DNA of 64,000 nucleotides from Devosia sp. 1566. Lineage in GTDB: Bacteria; Pseudomonadota; Alphaproteobacteria; Rhizobiales; Devosiaceae. Below are positions 51,395-62,430 of the stretch, piece after piece. Where the stretch lies: the NCBI RefSeq assembly GCF_004005995.1, contig NZ_CP034767.1, positions 1,922,001 to 1,986,000 on the forward strand, written 5' to 3'. The notes below the pieces were generated by a model that had not been told where the DNA came from, did not search any database, and was given only the letters and a program-made list of their open reading frames with translations. A program made the position numbers and the translations under genes. Position 1 is the stretch's first letter; every line of letters begins with the position of its first letter.

Positions 51395-53488
51395 ATGAGA
51401 ACACACGCAAGGGCCCTTGGCGGGGCCGGATTGCTGCTGGGCGTTTCGGTGCTGGCAGCGCAGGCTCAAACTGTTGCACCCACAACGCCGCCCGAGCCAC
51501 CAAAGTTCGATGCTCAGCAGGTCCCCACCTTTGTCGGCATCAAGGACATTCTCGAATTCCGGGCCTTGCCCGAATACCATGAGCCCGACTTCGTCAAGGA
51601 CTTCGTAGACGCCGGCAAGCTGCCGCCGGTGGCCGAGCGTCTGCCCAAGGAGCCGCTGGTCTACAAAACCGCCAACATGCCCGATGGTGTAGGGGTCTAT
51701 GGCGATGTGATCCGCCATGTCGTGGGCGGCCGACCCGAGGGCTGGAACTACAGCGCCGGCCAGACGCAGGGCTGGGGCGGCATTGATATCGCTCTGTCGG
51801 AATGCCTCACTCGGACCGGCCCGCTGTTCCAGGTCCGGGCTGAAGAACTCGAGCCCTTGCCGAACCTCGCGAAAAGCTGGGAATGGTCCGAAAACGGACA
51901 CGAGCTGACCATGCACCTTATCGAAGGGGCGAAATGGTCCGACGGCGACCCCTTCGATGCGGAAGACATCATGTTCTACTGGAACGACGTTTTGGCGGAC
52001 CCCCAGGTCACCCCGCTCAACGGCGCTTCGCCCGAAACCTTTGGCGTCGGCACCACACTGGAGAAAGTGGACGACTACACGGTCAAATGGACCTTCAAGG
52101 CCGAGCGCCCCACGCAATATCTCTACTCCATGGCTTACGGCAATTTCTGCCCCGGCCCGAGCCACATTCTGAAGGCCGAACATCCCGCCCACAAGGACGG
52201 CCCCACCTATAACGAGTTCGAAAATGCCTTCCCGCCCGAATATCTCAACATGCCTACGATGGGCGGCTGGGTGCCGGTGGAATATCGCGCGGACGACATC
52301 ATCGTCCTGCGCCGCAACCCTTACTACTGGAAGGTCGACGAGAACGGCAATCAGCTGCCCTATCTCGATGAGATGCAGTATCGCCTGTCCACCTGGGCCG
52401 ATCGCGACGTTCAGGCCGTGGCCGGTTCGGGCGACCTTTCCAATCTCGAGCAGCCCGAAAGCTTTGTGGAAGCGCTGCGCCGCTCCGCCGAGGAAACCGC
52501 GCCCGCCCGCCTAGCTTTCGGTGCCCGCACCATCTCCTATTCGATTTATCCCAACCTCTCGGGCAATGGCTGGGGCGAACCAGATGCCCGCAGCCAGGCC
52601 GTCCGCGAGCTCAATCGCAATCTCGACTTCCGCAAGGCCGTCACCTATGCGCTGGATCGCTCGGCGTTGGGCGAAGCGCTGGTCAAGGGCCCCTTCACCT
52701 CGCCTTATCCGGGCGGGCTGATGGTGCCGACCAGCTATTACGACAAGGACTCCACAGTCTACTATCCGTACTCGCTGGAAGACGCCAAGGCGCTGCTGGA
52801 AAAGATTGGGCTCGCCGACACCGACGGCAATGGCTTTGTCAACTTCCCCGCCGATGTGCTGGGCGGTGCCGATGTCGAGATCACCATGCTCTCGACGGTC
52901 GACTACCAGACCGACAAGAGCCTAGCCGAAGGCGTCATCGCCCAGATGGAACGGCTGGGACTCCGCGTCATCTCGATGGCGCAGGCCGGCAATCAGCGCG
53001 ACGCCAATGAACCAGCCGGCAAGTTCGACTGGACCCTGCGCCGCAACGAGTCCGAGCTGATCACGGTGGTGCAGAACACCCAGGATCTGGCGCCGACGGG
53101 CCCCCAGATCAGCACCGGTCACCGCGCCGGGCCCGACGGAACGCTCGACCTCCTGCCGTTCGAACAGGAGATGGTCGACACCATCAACGCCTTTGTCGGG
53201 ACGGCCGATCCGGCCGAGCGCATCGAGCTGATGAAGACCTATCAGCGCCTTTACACCGAGAACGTGTTTGGCATTGGCCTGACCCAGTATCCGGGTGCGC
53301 TGATCATCAACAAGCGCTTCGCCAATGTGCCGGCGGGCACCCCCATCCTCCAGTTCAACTGGGCCGAGGACGGGCTGATCCGCGAGCGTCTCTATGTGCC
53401 GGCAGACCGGCAGTCGGACGCCCAGCTGCATCCCGACACGCTTCCGGGTGCACCTGGCCAGGGCAATGGCCCCATCACCAGCAACTAA
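51395..53488 (+). CDS. family-5 extracellular solute-binding protein (oligosaccharide/oligopeptide ABC importer)
   Basis: 697 residues from ATG 51395, after CTGGGAGGTTTCG. Sec signal about 1-26 (LGVSVLAAQAQ). Family-5 core: LEPLPNLAKSWEWSENGHEL, TMHLIEGAKWSDGDPFDAED and LNRNLDFRKAVTYALDRSAL. About 100 residues longer than dipeptide binders and with an N-terminal proline-rich stretch, a size typical of the subgroup that imports plant oligosaccharides or galactosides in rhizobia and Thermotoga-like systems. First gene of the operon to 58811. Confidence 0.9.
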   Translation: MRTHARALGGAGLLLGVSVLAAQAQTVAPTTPPEPPKFDAQQVPTFVGIKDILEFRALPEYHEPDFVKDFVDAGKLPPVAERLPKEPLVYKTANMPDGVGVYGDVIRHVVGGRPEGWNYSAGQTQGWGGIDIALSECLTRTGPLFQVRAEELEPLPNLAKSWEWSENGHELTMHLIEGAKWSDGDPFDAEDIMFYWNDVLADPQVTPLNGASPETFGVGTTLEKVDDYTVKWTFKAERPTQYLYSMAYGNFCPGPSHILKAEHPAHKDGPTYNEFENAFPPEYLNMPTMGGWVPVEYRADDIIVLRRNPYYWKVDENGNQLPYLDEMQYRLSTWADRDVQAVAGSGDLSNLEQPESFVEALRRSAEETAPARLAFGARTISYSIYPNLSGNGWGEPDARSQAVRELNRNLDFRKAVTYALDRSALGEALVKGPFTSPYPGGLMVPTSYYDKDSTVYYPYSLEDAKALLEKIGLADTDGNGFVNFPADVLGGADVEITMLSTVDYQTDKSLAEGVIAQMERLGLRVISMAQAGNQRDANEPAGKFDWTLRRNESELITVVQNTQDLAPTGPQISTGHRAGPDGTLDLLPFEQEMVDTINAFVGTADPAERIELMKTYQRLYTENVFGIGLTQYPGALIINKRFANVPAGTPILQFNWAEDGLIRERLYVPADRQSDAQLHPDTLPGAPGQGNGPITSN

Positions 53489-53555
53489 GCTGGTCGCATA
53501 GGCGAGGGGCTTGGGCCCCTCGTCATCCCCGGACCAAAGAATAAAGGCGGCCCAG

Positions 53556-54560
53556 ATGATCCGTTTCCTCTTGTCGCGTATCCTGTCGGCCATCCCGATC
53601 CTGCTCCTCTTGAGCATCGTGACTTTCGCCATCATCCAGGCGCCGCCCGGCGACTATGGTGACTATATCCGCTCCATGGCCATGAATCAGGGTGGTGCAT
53701 CCTTTGAGGCCGCCAATGCCCAGGCCGAAGCGTATCGGGCCGCCAATGGCCTGAACGACCCCCTCCACATCCAATATTTCCGCTGGCTCTACGGCATCCT
53801 GACCCGTTTCGATTTCGGCCATTCGCTCTACTTCAACAAGCCCGTGGGCGCGGTTGTCGCCGAGCGCCTGCCCGCCACCATCCTTCTGGCCCTGACCTGC
53901 CACATCCTCGCATCGGTGATCGGCATCAGCCTCGGCATCGTGGCCGCGACCCGTCAGTATTCCTGGATCGACACCCTTTTCGGCTTCATCTCGTTTCTCG
54001 GCATGACGATCCCGCGTTTCCTGCTGGCGATCATCATTCTCTACCTCCTCGTCTTCCGCATGGGCGTGCAGGATGTCGGCAACTTCTTCTCGCCGCGTTA
54101 TGGCGGTGCACCCTGGAGCTGGGACAAGTTCGTCGACTTGATCAAGCATGTCTGGCCGGTGATCGCGATCGCGACTTTTGGCGGCCTCGCCTACAATATG
54201 CGAGTAATGCGGGCCAATCTCTTGGACGTGCTCAACGCCCAATATGTGGAAACCGCACGCGCCAAGGGCCTCAGCCACGGCGCCGTGGTGATGAAGCATG
54301 CAGTCCCCAATGCCCTCCATCCCCTCGTTGCTTATCAGGGCGTGGTGCTGCCCTATATGCTGACCGGCGAGATCGAAGTCGCCATCGTCTTCGGGCTCGC
54401 GACCGTGGGCCCCGCCATCACCGGCTCGATGGCCGTGGGCGATGTCTGGGTCACCGCCACCTTCATGCTGGTGCTGGCCACCACGCTGATCATCGGCAAC
54501 ATCATCTCCGACATGCTGCTGGCCCTGCTTGATCCGCGCATCCGGCTGGGAGGCGCCTGA
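53556..54560 (+). CDS. ABC transporter permease (OppB/DppB family)
   Basis: 334 residues from ATG 53556. N-terminal IRFLLSRILSAIPILLLLSI and the first periplasmic loop PPGDYGDYIRS are typical, with the cytoplasmic EAA loop YVETARAKGLSHGAVVMKHAVPNALHP. Six predicted helices. Ends one base into the next permease gene. Confidence 0.92.
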   Translation: MIRFLLSRILSAIPILLLLSIVTFAIIQAPPGDYGDYIRSMAMNQGGASFEAANAQAEAYRAANGLNDPLHIQYFRWLYGILTRFDFGHSLYFNKPVGAVVAERLPATILLALTCHILASVIGISLGIVAATRQYSWIDTLFGFISFLGMTIPRFLLAIIILYLLVFRMGVQDVGNFFSPRYGGAPWSWDKFVDLIKHVWPVIAIATFGGLAYNMRVMRANLLDVLNAQYVETARAKGLSHGAVVMKHAVPNALHPLVAYQGVVLPYMLTGEIEVAIVFGLATVGPAITGSMAVGDVWVTATFMLVLATTLIIGNIISDMLLALLDPRIRLGGA

Positions 54561-55750
54561 TGGAACGCGAACTCGTGGCCCAATCCATCCCCCTGCCCGC
54601 CCAGCCCGGCACCGCTGCGCCAACCCCCGCCACCGAAGCTGTGGCCGACGGCGGCGCGATTCCCCAGCGTTACGCCAAGAGTGAGAGCTATCGCAGCCTC
54701 GTATGGCGGCGCTTCCGCCGTTCGGTCATGGGCATGATCGGGCTCGTCCTCGTCGTACTGCTGCTGCTGGTGGCGGTGTTTGCCGATTTCTTTGCGCCGC
54801 TCGATCCAAAGCAGGCCAATATCGGTTTCGCCCCGCCCGATACGCTCAGCTTCATGCGTGCCGATGGCAGCTTCTCGCTGCTACCGGTCGTTTATCAGCT
54901 GAGCGAAGGCGAAGAGCTCGACCCCATCACCTTCCAGCCCATCATCGGGCCCGACTACGACAATCCCATCGAGCTCGGCTTTTTCGTCAAGGGCTATCCC
55001 TACCATCTGCTTTGGGTCATCCCCGCCGATATCCACTTCTTTGGCGCCACCGATCCAACGCGGACCGTCCACCTGCTCGGCACCGACAAGTTCGGCCGCG
55101 ACATCCTCTCGCGCGGCATTGTCGGCTCGCGCATTTCGCTCACCATCGCTCTTGTCGTCACTGCCCTGACGACGGTGATCGGCACGCTGGTCGGCATCAC
55201 CTCGGGCTATCTTGGCGGGCGGTTTGATAGCTGGACGCAAAAGTTCGTCGAGTTCGTCCTCGCCTTCCCCCAGCTGCCACTCTACCTCGCGCTCACCTCG
55301 CTCATCCCCATTACCGCCCCGTCCAATGTGTTCATCGCCTTCGTCATCGGCGTCATGGCCGTGCTGGGTTGGGCGCAACTGAGCCGCGAAGTGCGCTCCA
55401 AGACGCTCTCCCTCGCGCGGATTGATTATGTGCGGGCCGCCATCGCGGTCGGCGCCGGCGACGGGCGGATCATCACCCGCCATATCCTGCCCAACGTGCT
55501 CAGCCACGTCATCGTCGCCGTGACCCTTTCGGTGCCGACCGTGGTGCTGCTCGAAAGCTTCCTTGGCTTCCTCGGCTTTGCGGTCAAGCCGCCCCTGATC
55601 TCCTGGGGCCTCATGCTGCAGGACACCGGCTCATTTTCGGTCATCGGCTCCTATCCATGGATCCTGTCGCCCGTGATCTTCGTGCTGATCACCGTTTTTG
55701 CCTTCAACGCGCTGGGCGATGGCCTGCGCGATGCCGTCGACCCCTATTGA
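54560..55750 (+). CDS. ABC transporter permease (OppC/DppC family)
   Basis: 396 residues; ATG overlaps the preceding TGA by one base. Alanine/proline-rich N-terminus, then RRFRRSVMGMIGLVLVVLLL (the OppC_N helix), a long insert carrying DADPTRTVHLLGTDKFGRDI-type sequence (here TDPTRTVHLLGTDKFGRDIL) and the loop YVRAAIAVGAGDGRIITRHILPN. The 90-residue periplasmic insert (about 85-165) is longer than in standard OppC. Confidence 0.92.
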   Translation: MERELVAQSIPLPAQPGTAAPTPATEAVADGGAIPQRYAKSESYRSLVWRRFRRSVMGMIGLVLVVLLLLVAVFADFFAPLDPKQANIGFAPPDTLSFMRADGSFSLLPVVYQLSEGEELDPITFQPIIGPDYDNPIELGFFVKGYPYHLLWVIPADIHFFGATDPTRTVHLLGTDKFGRDILSRGIVGSRISLTIALVVTALTTVIGTLVGITSGYLGGRFDSWTQKFVEFVLAFPQLPLYLALTSLIPITAPSNVFIAFVIGVMAVLGWAQLSREVRSKTLSLARIDYVRAAIAVGAGDGRIITRHILPNVLSHVIVAVTLSVPTVVLLESFLGFLGFAVKPPLISWGLMLQDTGSFSVIGSYPWILSPVIFVLITVFAFNALGDGLRDAVDPY

Positions 55751-55760
55751 GAGCCAAGCC

Positions 55761-57428
<1,668 letters not shown>

Positions 57429-57440
57429 GAGCATTCAGTT

Positions 57441-58811
57441 ATGGCAAATCCCAAGATCACCTTTATCGGCGCGGGCTCATCGGTGTTCATGAAGAACATC
57501 GTGGGCGATATTCTCCAGCGCCCCGCCCTTGCCGGCGCCACCATCCGGCTGATGGACATCAATCCCACGCGCCTCACCGAAAGCGAGATCATCGCCAGCA
57601 AGCTGATCGCGACCCTTGGCGTGCCCGCAACCGTCGAGACCTATTCCAACCAGCGCCAGGCGCTTGATGGCACCAATTTCGTGGTGGTCTGCTTCCAAAT
57701 CGGCGGCTACGAACCCTCCACCGTCATCGATTTCGACGTGCCCAAGAAGTACAATCTGCGCCAGACCATCGCCGACACGCTCGGGGTCGGCGGCATCATG
57801 CGCGGCCTGCGTACCGTGCCCCATCTCTGGAGCATCTGCGAGGACATGCTGCAGGTCGCGCCCGACGCGGTGATGCTTCAATACGTCAACCCCATGGCCA
57901 TCAACACCTGGGCCATCGCCGAGAAATACCCGGCCATCAAGCAGGTCGGCTTGTGCCATTCCGTACAAGGCACCGCCATGGAACTGGCCCACGACCTCGA
58001 CATCCCCTACGAGGAAATCCGCTACCGCTCGGCCGGCATCAACCACATGGCCTTCTTCCTCAACTTCGAGCACCGCCTGCCCGACGGCTCCTACCAGGAC
58101 CTTTATCCCGCGCTGCTCAAAGCCTATGCCGAAGGCCGTGCGCCCAAGCCCAGCAGCTGGAACCCGCGCCAGAACAACAAGGTGCGCTATGAGATGCTGA
58201 CCCGGCTCGGCTATTTCGTCACCGAAAGCAGCGAGCACTTTGCCGAATACACCCCCTATTTCATCAAAGAGGGCCGCGAGGACCTGATCGAGAAGTTCGG
58301 TGTGCCGCTCGATGAATATCCCAAGCGCTGCATCGAGCAGATCGCGCGCTGGAAGAAGACCTCGGAGGATTACAAGAAGGCCGACCGCATCGAGGTCAAG
58401 CCGTCCAAGGAATATGCTTCCTCCATCGTCAACTCGGTTTGGACCGGCGAGCCTTCGGTGATCTACGGCAATCTGCGCAACAATGGCGTCATCACCAACC
58501 TGCCCAACAATGCGGCGGTAGAAGTGCCGTGCCTCGTCGACGACAATGGCCTGCAGCCCACCTATATCGGCGATCTGCCCCCGCAGCTCACCGCGCTCAT
58601 CCGCACCAACATCAACGTGCAGGAGCTGACCGTCGCCGCCCTGATGACCGAAAACCGCGAGCACATCTACCATGCGGCCATGATGGATCCCCACACCGCG
58701 GCCGAGCTCGACCTCGACCAGATCTGGAACCTCGTCGATGATCTGACCGAAGCTCATGGCGACATGCTGCCCCAATGGGCCCGCGGCCCTCGCAAGCAGC
58801 GCGTGGCCTAG
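57441..58811 (+). CDS. melA: GH4 alpha-glycosidase, CHSV type (alpha-galactosidase-like)
   Basis: 456 residues. NAD-binding GAGSSVF (11-17), NPMA (150-153), metal ligands Cys172 and His202 in GLCHSVQG and AGINHMAFF. Family 4 enzymes use NAD and Mn in an oxidation-elimination mechanism in the cytoplasm. The C-H-S-V motif is, to my recollection, that of the alpha-galactosidase (MelA) clade. Last gene of the importer operon, so it would hydrolyse the imported sugar. Ends before a bidirectional terminator. Confidence 0.9.
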   Translation: MANPKITFIGAGSSVFMKNIVGDILQRPALAGATIRLMDINPTRLTESEIIASKLIATLGVPATVETYSNQRQALDGTNFVVVCFQIGGYEPSTVIDFDVPKKYNLRQTIADTLGVGGIMRGLRTVPHLWSICEDMLQVAPDAVMLQYVNPMAINTWAIAEKYPAIKQVGLCHSVQGTAMELAHDLDIPYEEIRYRSAGINHMAFFLNFEHRLPDGSYQDLYPALLKAYAEGRAPKPSSWNPRQNNKVRYEMLTRLGYFVTESSEHFAEYTPYFIKEGREDLIEKFGVPLDEYPKRCIEQIARWKKTSEDYKKADRIEVKPSKEYASSIVNSVWTGEPSVIYGNLRNNGVITNLPNNAAVEVPCLVDDNGLQPTYIGDLPPQLTALIRTNINVQELTVAALMTENREHIYHAAMMDPHTAAELDLDQIWNLVDDLTEAHGDMLPQWARGPRKQRVA

Positions 58812-58837
58812 CCGCGCGCGTTCCAAGCTCCCAAGCA

Positions 58838-58866
58838 AAAACGGGGCGCCCCAGGCGCCCCGTTTT
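58838..58866. terminator. bidirectional terminator between the two GH4 genes
   Basis: ACGGGGCGCC-CCA-GGCGCCCCGT, 10 perfect pairs, extended by AAA/TTT flanks. A T-run follows on both strands (TTTTCTT rightward; TTTTTGC leftward), so it can end both convergent operons. Confidence 0.88.
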
Positions 58867-58887
58867 CTTGTCTTCGGCTATTTCTGC

Positions 58888-60342
58888 CTAGTGGTGTCCA
58901 CCCACCACTTCACGCAGCTCTTCCACTGAGCGCACCTGCTTGCGCGCCGCGCCATTCCAGTCTCGCGTCTTGACCGTGGACTTCGCCGCCCGCTCGGCCG
59001 CCGCCGGCACCGCATCGGCATATTGCGGCAGCCACCGCGCCTGGGCCACAACCATCTCGTCGACCATGGCCCAGACTTCGTCGGGCGTGCAGATTGCGCC
59101 CACCAGCGGGTCGTGCAGCACCGCCAGCTTGAGCGTATCGATATTCCCGGTCATCGCCGCTTCCACCGACAAGCGCTGCACCGAAATCGACACTGAACAG
59201 GTCGCCGCGCAGGCCGTTGGCAGCGTGATGCCCTCGATCATGTTGATGCCGAACCGATCGACATAGCCGGGGCTCTCGATGATCGCGTCGGCCGGCAGAT
59301 TGGTGATGATGCCATTGTTGCGCCGGTTGAAGTGCCCGCGATAAGCGCGGCCGGTTTCTTTGGCCTCGATGATATAGCTGGCATGTTCGCTGGTGCGCTT
59401 GTGCTCGGATAGGGGCTTGTTGGCCTGCTCCTTGAACATCGGGAAGTCCGTTTCAAACCAGTTCCGGCGCTCGGTGGAATAGCGCAGATAGCCGCCGGTT
59501 TCCCCGTGAATCCAGTCGCTCATGTCGATCCAGCGGCCGATCTCCTCGGGGCGCTTGCGATACCAGGGCAGGTATTCGCTCAGATGCCCGTTGCTCTCGG
59601 TGGAATACACCCCGAAGCGCTTGAGCACGTCGATGCGCACCTTTTCCTGCTTGGAATACACCGGATGCGCCTCGAACCCGGCGATCAGCTCATCCGCCTC
59701 GATCTTGCGCCCCTTGGCACGGATGTCGATGTACCAGGTCTGGTGATTGATGCCCGAGCAGACATAGTCGAGCTCGTCGTCGCGCACCCCCAGCACCTTA
59801 GCGATCTGGTGCGCCCCATGCTGCACGCCGTGGCAGAGCCCCACCACGTCGACGCCGCCGTACAGATCTGCCGCCCAGGTGTTCATTGCCATCGGGTTGG
59901 CATAGTTGAGGAACAGCGCGCCGGGCTCGGCCACTTCCCGGATGTCCTTGCAGAAGTCAAGGATCACCGGGATGTTGCGCTGCCCGTAAAGAATGCCGCC
60001 GGCGCAAATCGTATCGCCGACGCACTGATCCACCCCGTATTTGAGCGGAATGGAGATATCGGTCGAAAAGGCCTCGAGCCCGCCCACGCGCACGCAGCTC
60101 ATCACATAGCGCGCACCGCTGATCGCTTCGCGACGATCGGTTGTGGCCGTGACCTTAGCGGGCATCCGGTTGACCGCAACGATCGTCTCGATCACCTGCC
60201 TGACCATGTCGAGATTGTGCGGGTTGATGTCAGTGAGCGCGAACTCGCAATCCACGAATTCAGGCACCTTGAGCAGGTCCGAGATCAAGGTCTTGGTAAA
60301 GCCGATCGAGCCGGCCCCGATAACGGTGACTTTAAACGACAA
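58888..60342 (-). CDS. GH4 alpha-glycosidase, CHGV type (alpha-glucuronidase-like)
   Basis: 484 residues from TTG 60342, behind GGGGAGAACCAGT; the frame continues upstream but not with family sequence. NAD site GAGSIGF (9-15), LTDIN (36-40), NPMA (149-152), metal ligands Cys170 in GLCHGVQHG and His200 in SGINHQTWY. The C-H-G-x motif is, from memory, that of alpha-glucuronidases of family 4, in contrast to CHSV of the convergent neighbour. If so the locus handles both a neutral and an acidic alpha-linked sugar. C-terminal region ends in an unusual charged tail. Confidence 0.88.
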   Translation of the reverse strand: MSFKVTVIGAGSIGFTKTLISDLLKVPEFVDCEFALTDINPHNLDMVRQVIETIVAVNRMPAKVTATTDRREAISGARYVMSCVRVGGLEAFSTDISIPLKYGVDQCVGDTICAGGILYGQRNIPVILDFCKDIREVAEPGALFLNYANPMAMNTWAADLYGGVDVVGLCHGVQHGAHQIAKVLGVRDDELDYVCSGINHQTWYIDIRAKGRKIEADELIAGFEAHPVYSKQEKVRIDVLKRFGVYSTESNGHLSEYLPWYRKRPEEIGRWIDMSDWIHGETGGYLRYSTERRNWFETDFPMFKEQANKPLSEHKRTSEHASYIIEAKETGRAYRGHFNRRNNGIITNLPADAIIESPGYVDRFGINMIEGITLPTACAATCSVSISVQRLSVEAAMTGNIDTLKLAVLHDPLVGAICTPDEVWAMVDEMVVAQARWLPQYADAVPAAAERAAKSTVKTRDWNGAARKQVRSVEELREVVGGHH

Positions 60343-60409
60343 ACTGGTTCTCCCCACGCCTGTTGCGGCAATTGCCTTGGTCCTAGTGCTAGCCTCGGCT
60401 GCCGCGCCG

Positions 60410-61318
60410 ATGCTAGAGAAAGGTTGTGCCGAACAGGGTAATTTTGTGCTCACCGACCTCGTCTCTCACGGCTTTGACATCCGCCTGCTGCGCCTGCCGA
60501 AGAGCTCGGTGCCATTGCATTGCATGGCCGTCAGCGCAGGCTATGAACAGCGGCGCAACGAGGTGTATTCCTGGGACGGTTTACAGCGTGGCACCGCGCC
60601 GTTCCTCGTCATTCAGCACACGCTTGTGGGCGAAGGCCGGCTCGATTTTGCCGGCGTGCAGCACCGGCTGGTGCCGGGGCAAACCATGGTTCTGTCCATG
60701 CCCCATGCCCACCGCTATTGGCTCGAGCGCGGCGGCCACTGGGAGTATTTCTGGATGGTGCTCAACGGGCGCGAGGCGCTGCGTCTCGTGCGGCAGGTGA
60801 TCGATGCCCGCGGCCCCGTCGTCACCCTCCCCGACATCATCATCGATCGCCTGGCCGGCGCCTGCCTCGCCTTGATGGCCCAGCCCGACCTCACCCCCGG
60901 CGAAGCCTCGAGCGCCGCCTATGCCGGCCTTGCCGCTCTTCATGACGGCGTCTTTGGCGCCAGCGCGGCACCGGAGGAAACCCTGCCGCTGGCGCTGGCG
61001 CGGGTCGTCGCTTATGTGGAAACCCATCTCGCCGACCCGCTCAATGTCGGGCGCCTCGCGGCTATCGCCGAAATGAGCCGCAGCCATTTCGTGCGCCAGT
61101 TCAGCGCTGTCGTCGGCATCGCCCCGGCCGACTTCGTGCTGCAGCGGCGCCTCGAGCGCATCGAGCGGCTGCTGCTTGCCACCGATATGAGCGTGGTCAG
61201 CATTGCCCGGGCCCATGGCTTTGCCGATGCCAATTACCTGGCCAAAGTGTTCCGCAAGAAGCGCGGGGTCTCGCCCCTGCAGTATCGCGCCGACGGCCGG
61301 GCCGCGGCCGGCACCTAG
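60410..61318 (+). CDS. AraC-family transcriptional regulator
   Basis: 302 residues from ATG 60410. Cupin domain (LVPGQTMVLSMPHAHRYWLE) and C-terminal HTHs (ETHLADPLNVGRLAAIAEMS, RSHFVRQFSAVVGIAPADFV, DMSVVSIARAHGFADANYLA and FRKKRGVSPLQYR). Divergent from the CHGV-type GH4 gene with only 67 bases between them, which probably contain its target promoter. Its end overlaps the MsmX-like gene by 4 bases. Confidence 0.9.
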   Translation: MLEKGCAEQGNFVLTDLVSHGFDIRLLRLPKSSVPLHCMAVSAGYEQRRNEVYSWDGLQRGTAPFLVIQHTLVGEGRLDFAGVQHRLVPGQTMVLSMPHAHRYWLERGGHWEYFWMVLNGREALRLVRQVIDARGPVVTLPDIIIDRLAGACLALMAQPDLTPGEASSAAYAGLAALHDGVFGASAAPEETLPLALARVVAYVETHLADPLNVGRLAAIAEMSRSHFVRQFSAVVGIAPADFVLQRRLERIERLLLATDMSVVSIARAHGFADANYLAKVFRKKRGVSPLQYRADGRAAAGT

Positions 61319-62370
61319 CTCCGCAGCGCTCGCCCGGTTTCATCGAACAGATGCAGCGAGCCTGGCGGCACGGCCATGTGGATGGGCTGGTTGGGTGCAA
61401 GCTCGGGCGCCCCCTCGAGCTTTATGGTGATGAGGTCCCCACTGGGCAGCTCGACATAAGCCAGCGCATATTCACCGAACTGCTCGATCAGCGACAGAGT
61501 GCCACTGAGGTCCGCGTCTCCGGCACTCGCCAGCGCCAGATGCTCGGGCCGGATTCCGATGGTGCGGATATTGGCTTGGCCTTCGAGCCGCTGCCGCAGC
61601 CGCGGCGAGCTGGCCAGCAAAGCATTGGCGCCGTCCTTGAGGTCGATGAAGTTCATGCGCTGGTTGGCAATAAAGCCGGCCACGAAGGTGTTGACCGGAT
61701 TGCGATAGAGCTCAAGCGGCGTGCCTACCTGCTCGATCCGCCCGGCATTGAGCACGACGATCCGATCAGCCAGCGTCATCGCCTCGACCTGGTCGTGGGT
61801 GACGTAGATCATCGTGGCATCGAGCGCCCCATGGAGCTTGGCGATCTCGATGCGGGTCTGGGCCCGCAACGAGGCGTCGAGATTGGAGAGCGGTTCGTCA
61901 AAGAGGAACACCTGCGGCGCCCGCACAATCGCCCGGCCGATCGCCACGCGCTGGCGCTGCCCGCCCGACAGGGCCTTGGGCATGCGGTCGAGATAGGTCT
62001 CGATCTGGAGAATGCGCGCGGCCTCACGTACGCGCCGATCCATTTCCTCCTTGGGCGTCTTGGCCAGCCGCAGTCCGAAGGCCATGTTGTCATAGACATT
62101 CATATGCGGATAAAGCGCGTAGCTCTGGAACACCATGGCGATGCCGCGCTGGGGCGAGGGAACGTTGTTGACCACCCTGCCCCCAATCGAAATTTCCCCG
62201 CCCGAGATCGGCTCGAGCCCGGCGATCATGCGCAGAAGCGTAGACTTGCCGCAGCCGGAGGGCCCGACAAACACCACGAACTCTCCCGAACCGATCTCGA
62301 GGTCAACGCCGTGGATGACCTCGACAGCGCCATAGGACTTGCGGATGCCACGCAGGGAAACCTCGGCCAT
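61315..62370 (-). CDS. MsmX/UgpC-type carbohydrate ABC transporter ATPase
   Basis: 351 residues from ATG 62370, after GGAGAGGAAA. Walker A GPSGCGKST, Q-loop MVFQSYALYPHMNVYDNMAFGL, signature LSGGQRQR, Walker B VFLFDEPLSNLD, His VTHDQVEAM, then a C-terminal TOBE/OB domain (IRTIGIRPEHLAL). The typical ATPase of CUT1-class sugar importers. No cognate permeases are in the window, so they should lie further right, beyond the GH38 gene, or the ATPase is shared. Confidence 0.94.
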   Translation of the reverse strand: MAEVSLRGIRKSYGAVEVIHGVDLEIGSGEFVVFVGPSGCGKSTLLRMIAGLEPISGGEISIGGRVVNNVPSPQRGIAMVFQSYALYPHMNVYDNMAFGLRLAKTPKEEMDRRVREAARILQIETYLDRMPKALSGGQRQRVAIGRAIVRAPQVFLFDEPLSNLDASLRAQTRIEIAKLHGALDATMIYVTHDQVEAMTLADRIVVLNAGRIEQVGTPLELYRNPVNTFVAGFIANQRMNFIDLKDGANALLASSPRLRQRLEGQANIRTIGIRPEHLALASAGDADLSGTLSLIEQFGEYALAYVELPSGDLITIKLEGAPELAPNQPIHMAVPPGSLHLFDETGRALRS

Positions 62371-62430
62371 TTTCCTCTCCAATGTCTGGTTGGCCGCCCC
62401 TCAGCGAGAGGAGGAGCGGCACGGCTTGGT

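Noticed and set aside
57477..58838. 453-codon minus-strand frame opposite the first GH4 gene
   Set aside because: Mirror frame of a highly biased gene; the GH4 frame has clear motifs and the mirror has none.
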